A DNA stretch of 64,000 nt from Chitinophagales bacterium (GTDB lineage: Bacteria; Bacteroidota; Bacteroidia; Chitinophagales; Chitinophagaceae), in NCBI GenBank assembly GCA_015654695.1, contig JAATGJ010000135.1, forward strand, positions 1-64,000. Direction: 5' to 3'. The position numbers and the translations under genes were made by a program. This document shows, in pieces, positions 35,948-45,606 of the stretch. The stretch's first letter is position 1, and every line of letters starts with the position of its first letter. The notes under the pieces are model-generated. The model was not told the origin of the DNA. It did no database searches and worked only from the letters and a program-made list of their open reading frames with translations.

Positions 35948-37012
35948 ATGCGGGTTGAATATCTAATTATCGGGCAGGGCATTTCAGGTACCTTTCTATC
36001 CTATTATCTAAACAAAGCAGGAAGCAGCTTTCTCGTCATTGACAATAACGCGATTAATACACCGTCAAAAATTGCTGCCGGTATCATCAACCCTGTCACC
36101 GGAAGAAGAATGGCAACGGTCTGGATGGCGGATGAAATTTTATCCTTTGCATGGGAAGCTTACCGGGAAATAGGAAATGAATTGAACATTATCGCCATTT
36201 CTCAAAAGAATATCATTGATTTTTTTCCTAATCCTTTTATGCGTGAAAATTTTCTGAAGCGGTTAGAAGAAAAGAATGAATATGTTCAGCTCTGTACTGA
36301 TCAGCATCAGTTCGGTGATTATTTTAACTATGAATTTGGATGCGGGGAGATAAAACCGGTTTATACAGCACATCTTGAAACGCTATTACCTGCGTGGCGG
36401 CAAAAGCTAACTGAACGACAACAATTACAGGAAGAAAATTTTGACATAGCACAATTAAAAATTACTGGCGTTAAAATTCAGTACAAGGATATTGAAGCTG
36501 ACAAAATAATTTTCTGTGATGGTCCGGGTGGAATTAATAATCCTTATTTTAAACAACTGCCTTATGCTCCTAATAAAGGAGAAGCATTAGTAGTGGAAAT
36601 ACCCGGTCTTCCGGATACTAACATCTTTAAGAAAAGCATGTTGCTTACTCCCCTTCAAACGCCGGAAGCAAATTTTTTCTGGATAGGCTCTGCTTATACC
36701 TGGGATTTCGACAATGCTGATCCTACAAAAGAGTTCCTGGAAAAAACGAACCAGGTGCTAAAAGAATGGCTGAAGATCCCTTACAAAATGATGGAACACC
36801 GTTCCGGGCTTAGGCCGGCAACATTAGAAAGAAGACCATTCGTGGGTCTGCACCCTGTTCATCCTGCTATTGGTATCCTGAATGGAATGGGAACAAAGGG
36901 CTGTTCACTAGCGCCCTTCTTTGCAAAACAACTCACGGATCATTTGCTTTTCAATACTCCTATTACAGCTATCGCAGATGTACAACGATTCCGGAAGATA
37001 TTAACCCGCTGA
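35948..37012 (+). CDS. FAD-dependent oxidoreductase (DAO family)
   Basis: A 354-residue flavoprotein. The dinucleotide motif IIGQGISGTFLSYYLNKAG is at about 7-25, followed by FLVIDN with the acidic residue at the strand end, SKIAAGIINPVTGRRM (the second FAD motif), and the C-terminal HRSGLRPATLERRPFVGL and GMGTKGCSLAPFFAKQL. It resembles glycine/D-amino-acid oxidase-type proteins, but shorter than ThiO and MnmC. Substrate unknown. It starts just after the palindromic element at 35846-35929. Confidence 0.85.
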   Translation: MRVEYLIIGQGISGTFLSYYLNKAGSSFLVIDNNAINTPSKIAAGIINPVTGRRMATVWMADEILSFAWEAYREIGNELNIIAISQKNIIDFFPNPFMRENFLKRLEEKNEYVQLCTDQHQFGDYFNYEFGCGEIKPVYTAHLETLLPAWRQKLTERQQLQEENFDIAQLKITGVKIQYKDIEADKIIFCDGPGGINNPYFKQLPYAPNKGEALVVEIPGLPDTNIFKKSMLLTPLQTPEANFFWIGSAYTWDFDNADPTKEFLEKTNQVLKEWLKIPYKMMEHRSGLRPATLERRPFVGLHPVHPAIGILNGMGTKGCSLAPFFAKQLTDHLLFNTPITAIADVQRFRKILTR

Positions 37013-37118
37013 TAAATACTTCAGCAGCCGGGATAAAATTCTTTCTCTAAAACGCAGTTGGTTTTAGCAAATCATTATTTTTATCGCTGCTGGTTTAAAA
37101 CCTCCGGCTATCCACTGC

Positions 37119-37529
37119 ATGAGCCAATCAAACGAACCTGTTTATAGCATCCCTGCCCGCTACCGCAAAATGGAAAACATGCACATCGTTTTCTGGCTGC
37201 TGAAAGATATCAGCTGGTGCATGACCTGGAAAGTGCTCGGCATTGCTATGGTAATACCCACGTTGAGTATTGCCATTGTTATAGCCTGGCGTACCCGGCA
37301 GATAAAATCTGAGCTGGCACATAACCTGGCTGTCGCCTTCTGGATCAGCGCCAATTCACTCTGGATGGTCGCTGAGTTCTTTCATTTTGATGAAATGATA
37401 GTGTGGAAAGAATTCACGGGGAAACATCTTGCCCTTTTCCCGTTTGTAGCAGGCATATTAATACTGCTGTACTACTATGCAGTAAAACGGCCACGTGAAT
37501 TGATAGAAAAATCTGTTGCGACTATGTAA
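37119..37529 (+). CDS. Hypothetical membrane protein
   Basis: A 136-residue protein with about three transmembrane segments: WKVLGIAMVIPTLSIAIVIA (37-56), a weaker LAVAFWISANSLWMVAEFF (about 70-88) and LFPFVAGILILLYYYAV (about 107-123). No catalytic motif is visible and I do not recognise a family. It follows the FAD oxidoreductase by 106 bp on the same strand and is probably inner-membrane. Confidence 0.7.
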   Translation: MSQSNEPVYSIPARYRKMENMHIVFWLLKDISWCMTWKVLGIAMVIPTLSIAIVIAWRTRQIKSELAHNLAVAFWISANSLWMVAEFFHFDEMIVWKEFTGKHLALFPFVAGILILLYYYAVKRPRELIEKSVATM

Positions 37530-37610
37530 AAGCAGGTGTCAGCTTTTTGCGGTTATTTCTGTAGCGTTTGATCAGGTAAATAATGGTCAGTGTTATCATG
37601 TGGTTAGGAT

Positions 37611-38387
37611 TTAAGCGATTTTATTTTTCGTACCAGGATCCTGGTTCAATACGCGGCACAGCACTTCATACAATTCCGGCATGTTCATTTTAAGACCAGC
37701 AGGATTTACAAAAAACGCTTCCACACTCACTGCCCAGAATTCGTGCAGGTTACTAAACGCATAACTGCGCAGGTAACTGCGGCGATTGGTGATCACATCG
37801 GCTAATATAGCGCCGGTGCTGCTTGAAAATTTTTCATAATTCAGCCTGAAATGTGAATCAACACCATACTGTGCGAAAAAATTATTATACACTAAAGCAT
37901 GTGCCATCTCATGCACAGCCACGTTGATATTATCTTTGGTTTTATGCGAATAGCCATACAGGAAATGTTTCATAGACAGATAGATACCATCAGGAGCTAC
38001 ATGCCCGATATATAACTCTTCCTCGTTATCCATCTGGTAAGCGTCAGCGAGTACATAAATGTCTTTGAAATAAGACATCATATAATTTTTGAGGCCGAAC
38101 GTGATTTGTATGGCGGAAGCGCTTACCAAAACAGCTATATCATCATTATCTTCCAGGCCGATAAAATGGAATTTCTTGCTGGCCTTGAACTGGTGTACTC
38201 TTTGTATAAATTTCAGCTTTGAATCTTGTGGCAGGTCATTAAAGTAAGAAAACACGCTGCCAATAACAAATGAATAATGCTTCAGTACCGTATCGCTGAT
38301 CTCTGGTTCAACCGGATGATGATCCGGAGCTGACTTATCAGCACGTGGAGAAAAGAAATTGTTAAGTTTATAGAATAATCCCTGCAT
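37611..38387 (-). CDS. MtfA-like zinc-dependent peptidase
   Basis: A 258-residue protein with the zinc-protease motif HEMAHALVY (HExxH) at about 158-162 and the MtfA-family continuation NLHEFWAVSVEAFFVNPAGLKMNMPELYEVLCRVLNQDP, which supplies the third zinc ligand (Glu of EAFF). MtfA of E. coli is an aminopeptidase that regulates the glucose PTS through Mlc; in Bacteroidota the role is unknown. The ATG at 38387 (MQGLFYKLNNFF) looks most natural; an in-frame ATG at 38438 would add 17 residues. Confidence 0.85.
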   Translation of the reverse strand: MQGLFYKLNNFFSPRADKSAPDHHPVEPEISDTVLKHYSFVIGSVFSYFNDLPQDSKLKFIQRVHQFKASKKFHFIGLEDNDDIAVLVSASAIQITFGLKNYMMSYFKDIYVLADAYQMDNEEELYIGHVAPDGIYLSMKHFLYGYSHKTKDNINVAVHEMAHALVYNNFFAQYGVDSHFRLNYEKFSSSTGAILADVITNRRSYLRSYAFSNLHEFWAVSVEAFFVNPAGLKMNMPELYEVLCRVLNQDPGTKNKIA

Positions 38388-38630
38388 AGCGTACGGTTCG
38401 GTATAAATGTAATCCGCAGCCGTATTCCGTGCAAGCATTCACCGGGTATTTTTGATTAGTAAAACTACCCGATGATAACTAAACCGGTTACTATCAACCC
38501 GGTACCAGTCCGCTCATTTCATTGCTATATGCTGAACAAACCCATTCGTTTTCCTTCGCGCCTTAAAACTGTGAAAAAAAGTCCATCCGGCCCATTCCAG
38601 GGCTAAACTGACAGATAAGCCTGACCTTAC

Positions 38631-38638
38631 TATATTTG
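38631..38638 (+). promoter_or_regulatory. Candidate promoter -7 element for aspS
   Basis: TATATTTG fits TAnnTTTG and lies 25 bp before the start at 38664. A typical -33 element is not obvious. Confidence 0.45.
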
Positions 38639-38663
38639 CGGCTCAGAAAAGCAATTTATTATT

Positions 38664-40495
38664 ATGTACAGAACGAATACCTGTGGCGAATTAAGAATAT
38701 CAGATATATCCAAAGAAGTGGTGCTGGCCGGCTGGGTACAAACCGTGCGGAAATTAGGTGCGGCTATTACTTTTGTAGATCTCCGCGACCGCTATGGTAT
38801 TACGCAATTATTATTTGGTGAAGAACTGAATAAGCAACTGGAACAAAATCCGCTGGGCCGTGAGTTTGTATTGCAGGTCACGGGTATAGTCAATGAAAGA
38901 AGTAATAAAAACTCCAATATCACAACAGGCGATATTGAAATAAATGTAAAATCATTTGCCATTTTAAATAAATCTGCCGTTCCACCATTCACCATACAGG
39001 ATGATACGGATGGCGGTGATGACCTCCGCATGAAGTATCGTTTTCTTGACCTGAGAAGAAATGCTGTAAAGAAAAATATTGAATTACGTTACGCCGTGAA
39101 CCGTGCGGCAAGAAATTATTTGCACAACAAAGGTTTCATGGATATTGAAACACCCTTTCTTATTAAATCAACCCCGGAAGGTGCAAGAGATTTTGTAGTA
39201 CCCTCAAGAATGAACCCCGGCCAGTTCTATGCATTACCACAATCACCGCAAACATTTAAACAACTACTGATGGTTGCGGTTATGACCGCTATTACCAGGT
39301 AGTAAAATGTTTCCGGGATGAAGACCTCCGTGCTGACCGCCAGCCTGAGTTTACACAGATAGATTGTGAAATGGCTTTTGTAGAGCAGGAAGATATCATC
39401 AATATGTTTGAAGGAATGACGAAAGCGATCTTCAAAGAGGTAAAAGGTATTGACTATACAGAAGCAGTTCAGCGCATGACATGGGAAGATGCCATGTGGA
39501 ATTACGGTAATGATAAACCGGATATTCGTTTTGGGATGTCAGTACTGAATTTAAAAAAACCTTCTTCGGTATATGTCAGCAAAGAAGATCGTTCATCGCT
39601 GATCAATGGCGCTGAATTCAAAGTATTCGACGAAGCGGAAACCGTTTTAGCCATCGCCGTTCCCGGTTGCAGTGAATACAGCCGCAAACAAACAGACGAA
39701 CTAACCGAATGGGTAAAACGGCCGCAGATCGGCATGAAGGGGCTTGTATTTATAAAATGTAATACAGATGGTACCTATAAAAGCAGTGTTGACAAATTTT
39801 ATAATGAAGAAAAACTGAAAGCGATTGCTGGTGCAGCCAGTGCAAAAGCCGGTGACCTGGTATTAATACTGGCAGGCGCTGAAGAAAGAACAAGAAAAGC
39901 CATCAGCGATCTGCGTATGGAAATGGCTGAACGTCTGGGCCTTCGCAAAAAAGATGAATTCAAATTATTGTGGGTACTGGACTTCCCTTTGTTTGAATAT
40001 GATGAAGAAGGAAACCGCTGGGTAGCCCGTCACCATCCATTCACTTCTCCGAAACCTGGCCAGATAGCGACCATGATCAATAACAACCCGGTTATTGAAA
40101 ACGCCGCCGAGTATTTGAAACATCCTTACGCTAACATTAAGGCAAATGCGTATGATATAGTATTGAATGGAAATGAAATTGGCGGTGGTTCTATTCGTAT
40201 TTATCAAAGAGAACTACAGGAAAAAATGTTTGCCGCACTTGGCATGGATAAAGAAGAGCAACAACATAAATTTGGGTTCTTATTAGGCGCTTTTGAATAT
40301 GGCGCACCACCACATGGTGGTATTGCATTTGGTTTTGACCGCTTATGTGCTATTCTCGGCGGCAGCGAAAGCATCCGTGACTTTATCGCATTCCCAAAGA
40401 ACAATGCAGGAAGAGATGTGATGCTGGATGCACCTGCTACCATTGATGACAAACAGTTTGAGGAGTTGCAGATTAAGGTGAATCTAAAACAATGA
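38664..40495 (+). CDS. aspS: Aspartyl-tRNA synthetase, with an apparent 1-base deletion
   Basis: Together the two frames encode a full bacterial AspRS of about 610 residues: the OB-fold anticodon domain ([24 protein letters not shown]), motif 1 and the hinge ([31 protein letters not shown]), motif 2 ([19 protein letters not shown]), the bacterial GAD insertion, and motif 3 ([10 protein letters not shown]). The first frame runs to 39302 and leaves the family with ..[12 protein letters not shown]; the expected LLMVAGYDRYYQI continues in the +1 frame. A missing G in the GG run at 39278-39279 explains it exactly. The second piece stays open to 40495. As aspS is essential and single-copy in most genomes, a sequencing or assembly error is the likeliest cause. 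It overlaps the next gene by 4 bp. Confidence 0.93.
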
Positions 40496-40983
40496 CCCTG
40501 AAATGGAAAATATTCTTTGCCCTTAATATACTGCTGGCCCTCTCTGCATTTATTCTTCTGATCCTCCTGTTCGTTGCTCTTTTCAGCATGAATTACCGCA
40601 TCGAATATTACTTGTCTTTTGCCATTTTTATTTTCGCTTTGTCTATAATGCCACTAAATAGCTTCCTAAATATTTTTCTACTACAGCGATATTACCCGGA
40701 TAAATTAATCTCAAAAGGTATTAAAAAATTATACCTTTTGTTATTGACGCTAACAGGTATCATTATTCTCGGCATGCTGATAATATGTATATACGCAGGC
40801 GCAGAGGAGTTTGATTCACGCAATGCAGATCGTGATGCCAATCGCAAAATTGTCCTTTTAATTTTATTCATTGCAATGATCATCCAAATTATCATTTTTA
40901 CAATGCAAATACAATTACTGGCATTAATTAAACGCAATAATCAAAAAAGTATGCATTCACTTATTGATTCGATAGGACAATGA
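40492..40983 (+). CDS. Hypothetical membrane protein (tandem paralogue 1)
   Basis: A 163-residue protein with four transmembrane segments: about 8-31 ([20 protein letters not shown]), 40-62, 80-101 and 120-145. It starts within the aspS stop codon (ATGA overlap), so translation is probably coupled. The next gene encodes a protein of the same size and layout, with a similar start (M-x-x-KWKI), so the two are diverged tandem duplicates. Function unknown. Confidence 0.7.
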   Translation: MTLKWKIFFALNILLALSAFILLILLFVALFSMNYRIEYYLSFAIFIFALSIMPLNSFLNIFLLQRYYPDKLISKGIKKLYLLLLTLTGIIILGMLIICIYAGAEEFDSRNADRDANRKIVLLILFIAMIIQIIIFTMQIQLLALIKRNNQKSMHSLIDSIGQ

Positions 40984-41012
40984 CTGCATAAAAGAATTAC
41001 TTATTTTACACC

Positions 41013-41507
41013 ATGCCAATTAAGTGGAAAATATACCGGATAGTTTGCATCATACACATGTTAGCTGCTTCCGTTTTCGCTATTATGGCCTTGATAAATT
41101 TTTCCCGGTCAGGCGGTTTTAGCGAATTCGCAAGGATAATTCTTTTTGTATTCATATTCATGCTGACTATCCTTGCGTTGAATATCATCAATAACAATTA
41201 TCCCGACACACCAGTTACCGGCAAACAGAAAACTCATTTCAACAGGTTGTTTCTTCTCAACTTTCTTTTTCTTGTTTTCCTGTTCGGTATCATCATTGCG
41301 GAATACAGGGACTTAAGTGCAGTATCCGGACTTTTCAGCCGGACTGTTTTTCAACTGCCTTTTAACCTGTACATTCCTTTCCTTACCCACCTTCTCATAC
41401 TGTTTTTTCAACTCGCCATACTCTATGGCTTATACGAACTCCGGCGGGAATTGTATTTCAATTTTATGAAAAAGAAATTCGAGTTTGAAAAAGATCAGGC
41501 TTTATAG
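41013..41507 (+). CDS. Hypothetical membrane protein (tandem paralogue 2)
   Basis: A 164-residue protein with four transmembrane segments at about 8-30, 42-60, 78-97 and 116-143 and a charged C-terminal tail (FMKKKFEFEKDQ). Start, length and segment spacing match the preceding protein; identity is low outside the KWKI start. It is 29 bp downstream on the same strand. Its last 13 bases overlap the end of the convergent protease gene. Function unknown. Confidence 0.7.
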   Translation: MPIKWKIYRIVCIIHMLAASVFAIMALINFSRSGGFSEFARIILFVFIFMLTILALNIINNNYPDTPVTGKQKTHFNRLFLLNFLFLVFLFGIIIAEYRDLSAVSGLFSRTVFQLPFNLYIPFLTHLLILFFQLAILYGLYELRRELYFNFMKKKFEFEKDQAL

Positions 41508-42898
41508 ATTTCACCTTTCCCCTTTTTCCAGCGGTAATAGATATAAATGCCTCCCATCACGAGGATAAATGAAATGATCCGGAAAAAATTCCTTTGTATA
41601 AAAGATCCCTTGTCTTCGCCTGCCTTAATTTTTTGTTTACAGCGAACCATATAATAATTCAGGCTGGGATAATTACTGTTGATCTTTTGCACCTCCTCAA
41701 ATCTCTTCAAGGCTTTATTATAAAAAGACTGGTAAAAAAAGTTCAGCCCGTCATTATAGATGAAAGATACCTGGCTTAACCGCGGCCTCACTTTTACTTC
41801 AAGCAGGAATTCTTTCATTACAGAAACAGGAATAGCAAAATTGTATCCTGATGCAAGACCACCGGTATTTTGTTCCAGGCTGCCAAAAGTCGCCAGCCCG
41901 ATCACCTCCCCTTTATCATTACAAACAGGGCTGCCGCTGCTGCCATGAGAGATCATGGCATCCATCTGAATAACGGGCCAGCCACCGATGGATTGTTTAA
42001 TGGCGCTGACCACACCTGATGTAAGAGTAGGCTCGCTGTTTGATTCCGAGGCTAAGAAAATATTACTGGTAGCAGGCTCGGGAAAACCATATACCAGTAT
42101 CTTTTCACCAATATTAACGATAGAATCCCTGCTCACCGGCAAGGTAGGCAGATCTTTTACATCCTCCAGTTTCAATACCGCTATATCTTTTCCCGGCATT
42201 GCATTGCCTTTAATAATAACTTTCGCCGGTTTCTTTATTTTAAAAGGTTTATTATCCCTGTTGTCTGCCCTGTATATAATATAGATCTCTTTTTTCAGGT
42301 CAACCAGTATCATGGATGACAGTTGTGAATAAATAAGGGTGTATGAATTGTATAATAGATTTCGTTGTTCATCTGTCAGCGTCATAGCCCATGAAGATTG
42401 CAGGGAACTGATATTCGCATCTGCTACGTCCTGGAAAGTGGAAAGAATAAATTTCTGCCGGATAAAAGCGCTGTCCCTGTCTATTACATGGCAGTTAGTA
42501 ATAAAATAACCGTCACCGGTGATGAAAAAACCCGTCCCGTTGGATAATATCCTGTGCTGCTGGCTTAAGTATTCGGTAGTCGCGGAGAAATAGCGAAGGG
42601 GATTATTGTACATCGCTTTTACCACTATATCAAGTTTCCGTTCAGAAGTCAACATAGTACCGGTAGTATCGAGTTTCTTTACTGAGTCCACCAGGTGGTT
42701 AAACCTTCTTTGATTGATAGCTACTTTATTTACATATACTGTCGCGGAAAAGACAGTTTGTACCATCGCTACCCCGGGAGCGTTGATCGCATAATTATGC
42801 TCCGCAGGAATGATGGGCTGCGCAATAACGGGGTTATTTTGTAAAATAAAAAACAATCCCGCCACTACTATCCCTATGCTTGCTTTGCTGCAACTCAT
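41495..42898 (-). CDS. Membrane-anchored trypsin-like serine protease
   Basis: A 467-residue protein: signal peptide (IGIVVAGLFFILQNNPVIAQ), an S1C-like protease domain with the catalytic triad in order (His in FITNCHVIDRDS, Asp in KDIAVLKLED, Ser in GSSGSPVCNDKGEVIGL), a helical stretch (about 360-425), and a C-terminal transmembrane segment (IISFILVMGGIYIYYRW) with a basic tail. No PDZ domain is present, unlike DegP/HtrA. The active site would face the periplasm. It is divergent from the esterase gene at 43057. Confidence 0.88.
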   Translation of the reverse strand: MSCSKASIGIVVAGLFFILQNNPVIAQPIIPAEHNYAINAPGVAMVQTVFSATVYVNKVAINQRRFNHLVDSVKKLDTTGTMLTSERKLDIVVKAMYNNPLRYFSATTEYLSQQHRILSNGTGFFITGDGYFITNCHVIDRDSAFIRQKFILSTFQDVADANISSLQSSWAMTLTDEQRNLLYNSYTLIYSQLSSMILVDLKKEIYIIYRADNRDNKPFKIKKPAKVIIKGNAMPGKDIAVLKLEDVKDLPTLPVSRDSIVNIGEKILVYGFPEPATSNIFLASESNSEPTLTSGVVSAIKQSIGGWPVIQMDAMISHGSSGSPVCNDKGEVIGLATFGSLEQNTGGLASGYNFAIPVSVMKEFLLEVKVRPRLSQVSFIYNDGLNFFYQSFYNKALKRFEEVQKINSNYPSLNYYMVRCKQKIKAGEDKGSFIQRNFFRIISFILVMGGIYIYYRWKKGKGEIYKA

Positions 42899-43056
42899 AT
42901 TAAAACTTCAAAGTAATCAAAAAACGGGTTTTATCGTACTAATCTCTGTTATCTGACAATTCCCCGGGAAAAAGGTGTTGTTAAAAAGAATAACAACAGG
43001 CCACAATAATAATCATAGCGCTTGAATTTTTGTAATTTGCCTGCAAACTCATTCCG

Positions 43057-43914
43057 ATGAAGCGCTGCTTTCCTTTGTTTATCCTTGCATGGGTTATTGG
43101 TTGCCAGAAAGAAACCGGTACAGGAAATACTAATCCTGGTACAGTAACGCAGCAAACACTCCTGAATGTATCCTATGGCGCTGATGCCGCACAAAATATG
43201 GATGTCTACCTGCCCGCAGGAAGATCTGCCCACAATACGAAAGTTATAATTCTCATTCATGGCGGAGCCTGGGCTACCGGGGATAAAACCGACTTTACCG
43301 CTTATGTTGATACGCTAAAAAGAAGGTTGCCTGGTTACGCCATCTTCAATATTAATTACAGGCTGGCGACGGCTGCCGGTAATTTTTTCCCCACACAGGA
43401 AAATGATGTAAAAGCAGCTTTTGATTTCATTGTCAGCAAATCCGGTGAATATAAAATTTCGCAAAAGATCGTTTTACTAGGAGGAAGTGCAGGTGGCCAT
43501 CTTGCCTTACTACAGGGATACAAACAACAGTCGCCGGTAAAAGCAAAAGCTGTTATTGATTTTTTTGGACCAACGGATATGGTGGAAATGTATAATCATC
43601 CAGCCGATCCTTCCCTGCTACCCTTATTAATATTACTTCTTGGTGGCACTCCCGCCACCAATGCCAGCATGTACCAACAATCAGGCCCGATCAATTTTGT
43701 AACGGCGCAAAGCCCGCCTACGCTTATTTTCCAGGGGGGTATTGATCCACTGGTTCCGGTAGCACAGTCCACCTCACTGAATGCGAAATTGCAAACGATG
43801 GGAGTAGTTCATCAATATGAGTTCTATCCAACAGAAGGTCATGGTTGGACAGGCCCAAACCTTACTCATTCATTTAATGCTATAGAGGCTTTCCTTACAG
43901 CCCATGTGAATTAA
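43057..43914 (+). CDS. Lipoprotein alpha/beta-hydrolase (esterase, BD-FAE-like)
   Basis: A 285-residue protein. Its N-terminus FILAWVIGC is a lipobox signal with Cys at about 16. The hydrolase domain has the oxyanion motif ILIHGGAWATGDK, the nucleophile Ser in LLGGSAGGHLALLQGY, an Asp in QGGIDPLVPV and His in EGHGWTGP, so the Ser-Asp-His triad is complete. It resembles feruloyl-esterase/carboxylesterase-type lipases, and is probably anchored to the outer membrane. Substrate unknown. Confidence 0.88.
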   Translation: MKRCFPLFILAWVIGCQKETGTGNTNPGTVTQQTLLNVSYGADAAQNMDVYLPAGRSAHNTKVIILIHGGAWATGDKTDFTAYVDTLKRRLPGYAIFNINYRLATAAGNFFPTQENDVKAAFDFIVSKSGEYKISQKIVLLGGSAGGHLALLQGYKQQSPVKAKAVIDFFGPTDMVEMYNHPADPSLLPLLILLLGGTPATNASMYQQSGPINFVTAQSPPTLIFQGGIDPLVPVAQSTSLNAKLQTMGVVHQYEFYPTEGHGWTGPNLTHSFNAIEAFLTAHVN

Positions 43915-44061
43915 GACTTTGCCTGAAAAAAAATTCTTCAAATACATCCGGTAAATCTTTAAATATTCACCGGATTCGGTATATTCGGTCATACGGTTAC
44001 TTGCACATAATAGTCCTTGTTTTCAAGCAATTTTTTTATTCCTGAAATAACTGCTACTGTT

Positions 44062-45510
44062 ATGACCGGTCAACAACTTTTTGAACAATACAAAACATAT
44101 CCCGGCACCTGGGATGAGATGTGCTTTGATAAGAGTATCCGGCCGCAATACCAGCAGGTGTTCAATGACGTGAGCCAGATACCGGATGAGATACTTCATC
44201 AAAAAGATAAACTGGCCGGCGAACTTTTCATGAACCAGGGGATCACCTTCACTGTTTACAGCGATAATGCCGGTATTGAAAGAATATTCCCATTTGATAT
44301 TATTCCCCGCATCCTGACGGCGGCTGAATGGGATCATATTCAGAAAGGTATTACACAAAGGCTACGGGCACTGAATCTTTTTCTGAAAGATGTTTATTCG
44401 CAGCAGCAGATAATAAAAGACAAGATCATTCCCGCTGACCTGGTCGCTACTTGTCCCCATTATACCCGGGAAGTATTTGGTGTAAGTGTGGCGCATGATA
44501 TTTATGTCCATATCTCCGGCATTGATCTTATCCGGGGGCAGGATGGAACATTTTATATACTGGAAGATAACCTCCGCACACCATCCGGGGTATCTTATAT
44601 GCTGGAGAACCGGGAAGTGACAAAAAGAATTTTTCCCGGTATGCTGGCAGACAGCAGGGTAAGAATGATCAATAATTATCCTTTGCTGCTGCAGGAAATA
44701 TTATCCAGCCTGGCGCCACAGCAATTGGCCAATCCCACGGTAGTACTGCTTACCCCCGGTGTATTTAATTCGGCCTACTTTGAACATACTTTCCTTTCCC
44801 GACAAATGGGAATACCGTTGGTAGAAGGAAGGGACCTGCTGGTGGACAATCACAAAGTATATATGAAAACCACTACTGGCCTGCAGCAGGTACATGTGAT
44901 ATACCGGAGAATAGATGATGATTATCTTGACCCGCTTGTATTTCGCCCTGACAGCGCTTTAGGTGTTCCCGGTCTAATGAGTGCATACAGAAAGGGCAAT
45001 GTGGCTATTGCTAATGCTGTGGGCAATGGCGTAGCGGATGATAAAGCCGTATATGCTTATGTTCCCGCCATGATAAGATATTATTTAAACGAAGAACCTG
45101 TTTTGCCCAATGTTCCTACTTACGGGCTGGAAGAAAAGGAAGTGAGAGACTATGTTTTTAAAAATATGGAGAGCATGGTGATCAAAGGAACGAATCAATC
45201 CGGTGGCTATGGCATGCTGATGGGCAATAAGGCGACTGAAAAGGAAATGAAAGAATTTCAGAAAAAGATAGAAGAAACGCCGAGGGAGTTTATCGCACAA
45301 CCCATCATCAAACTCTCAACAGTGCCCTGTTTTATTGATGGAAAATTACAGCCACGCCATGTTGATCTTCGTCCTTATGCGTTATGCGGCCCTAACGGGA
45401 TTAAGATAGTACCGGGGGGATTAACAAGAGTAGCATTGCGGGAAGGTTCGCTGGTAGTTAATTCCTCGCAGGGTGGCGGCAGTAAGGATACATGGGTGGT
45501 GGATTTGTGA
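44062..45510 (+). CDS. Circularly permuted ATP-grasp protein
   Basis: A 482-residue protein of the CP_ATPgrasp (DUF404/DUF407) group. Characteristic pieces are LRALNLFLKDVYSQQQII, GIDLIRGQDGTFYILEDNLRTPSGVSYM, a VVLLTPGVFNSAYFEH, EGRDLLV and VIYRRIDDDYLDP series, NAVGNGVADDKAVYAY and the C-terminal RPYALCG ... GGLTRVALREGSLVVNSSQGG. It is the first of three genes (with alpha-E and transglutaminase-like) found together in many bacteria, thought to make and process a peptide product. The ATG at 44062 is preferred; one at 44017 is possible. Confidence 0.9.
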   Translation: MTGQQLFEQYKTYPGTWDEMCFDKSIRPQYQQVFNDVSQIPDEILHQKDKLAGELFMNQGITFTVYSDNAGIERIFPFDIIPRILTAAEWDHIQKGITQRLRALNLFLKDVYSQQQIIKDKIIPADLVATCPHYTREVFGVSVAHDIYVHISGIDLIRGQDGTFYILEDNLRTPSGVSYMLENREVTKRIFPGMLADSRVRMINNYPLLLQEILSSLAPQQLANPTVVLLTPGVFNSAYFEHTFLSRQMGIPLVEGRDLLVDNHKVYMKTTTGLQQVHVIYRRIDDDYLDPLVFRPDSALGVPGLMSAYRKGNVAIANAVGNGVADDKAVYAYVPAMIRYYLNEEPVLPNVPTYGLEEKEVRDYVFKNMESMVIKGTNQSGGYGMLMGNKATEKEMKEFQKKIEETPREFIAQPIIKLSTVPCFIDGKLQPRHVDLRPYALCGPNGIKIVPGGLTRVALREGSLVVNSSQGGGSKDTWVVDL

Positions 45511-45606
45511 ATAATGAATGGTCAATACCCTGAAAGTCCTTAATTCACAATTCACCATTGACTATTCACCTGGATACAGAATAATTTAAAACCTATAAGA
45601 GAATAC
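45511..45606. repeat. Short inverted repeat between ATP-grasp and alpha-E genes
   Basis: GAATAATGAATGGTCAATAC (45512-45531 approximately) pairs imperfectly with CACCATTGACTATTCACC (about 45553-45570). The same class surrounds the sucD terminator at 28287-28441. Confidence 0.5.

Noticed and set aside
38664-40495. aspS as two separate genes or as programmed frameshifting
   Set aside because: The breakpoint splits a conserved catalytic motif, and a slippery heptamer with a downstream stimulator was not seen; one missing G explains everything.
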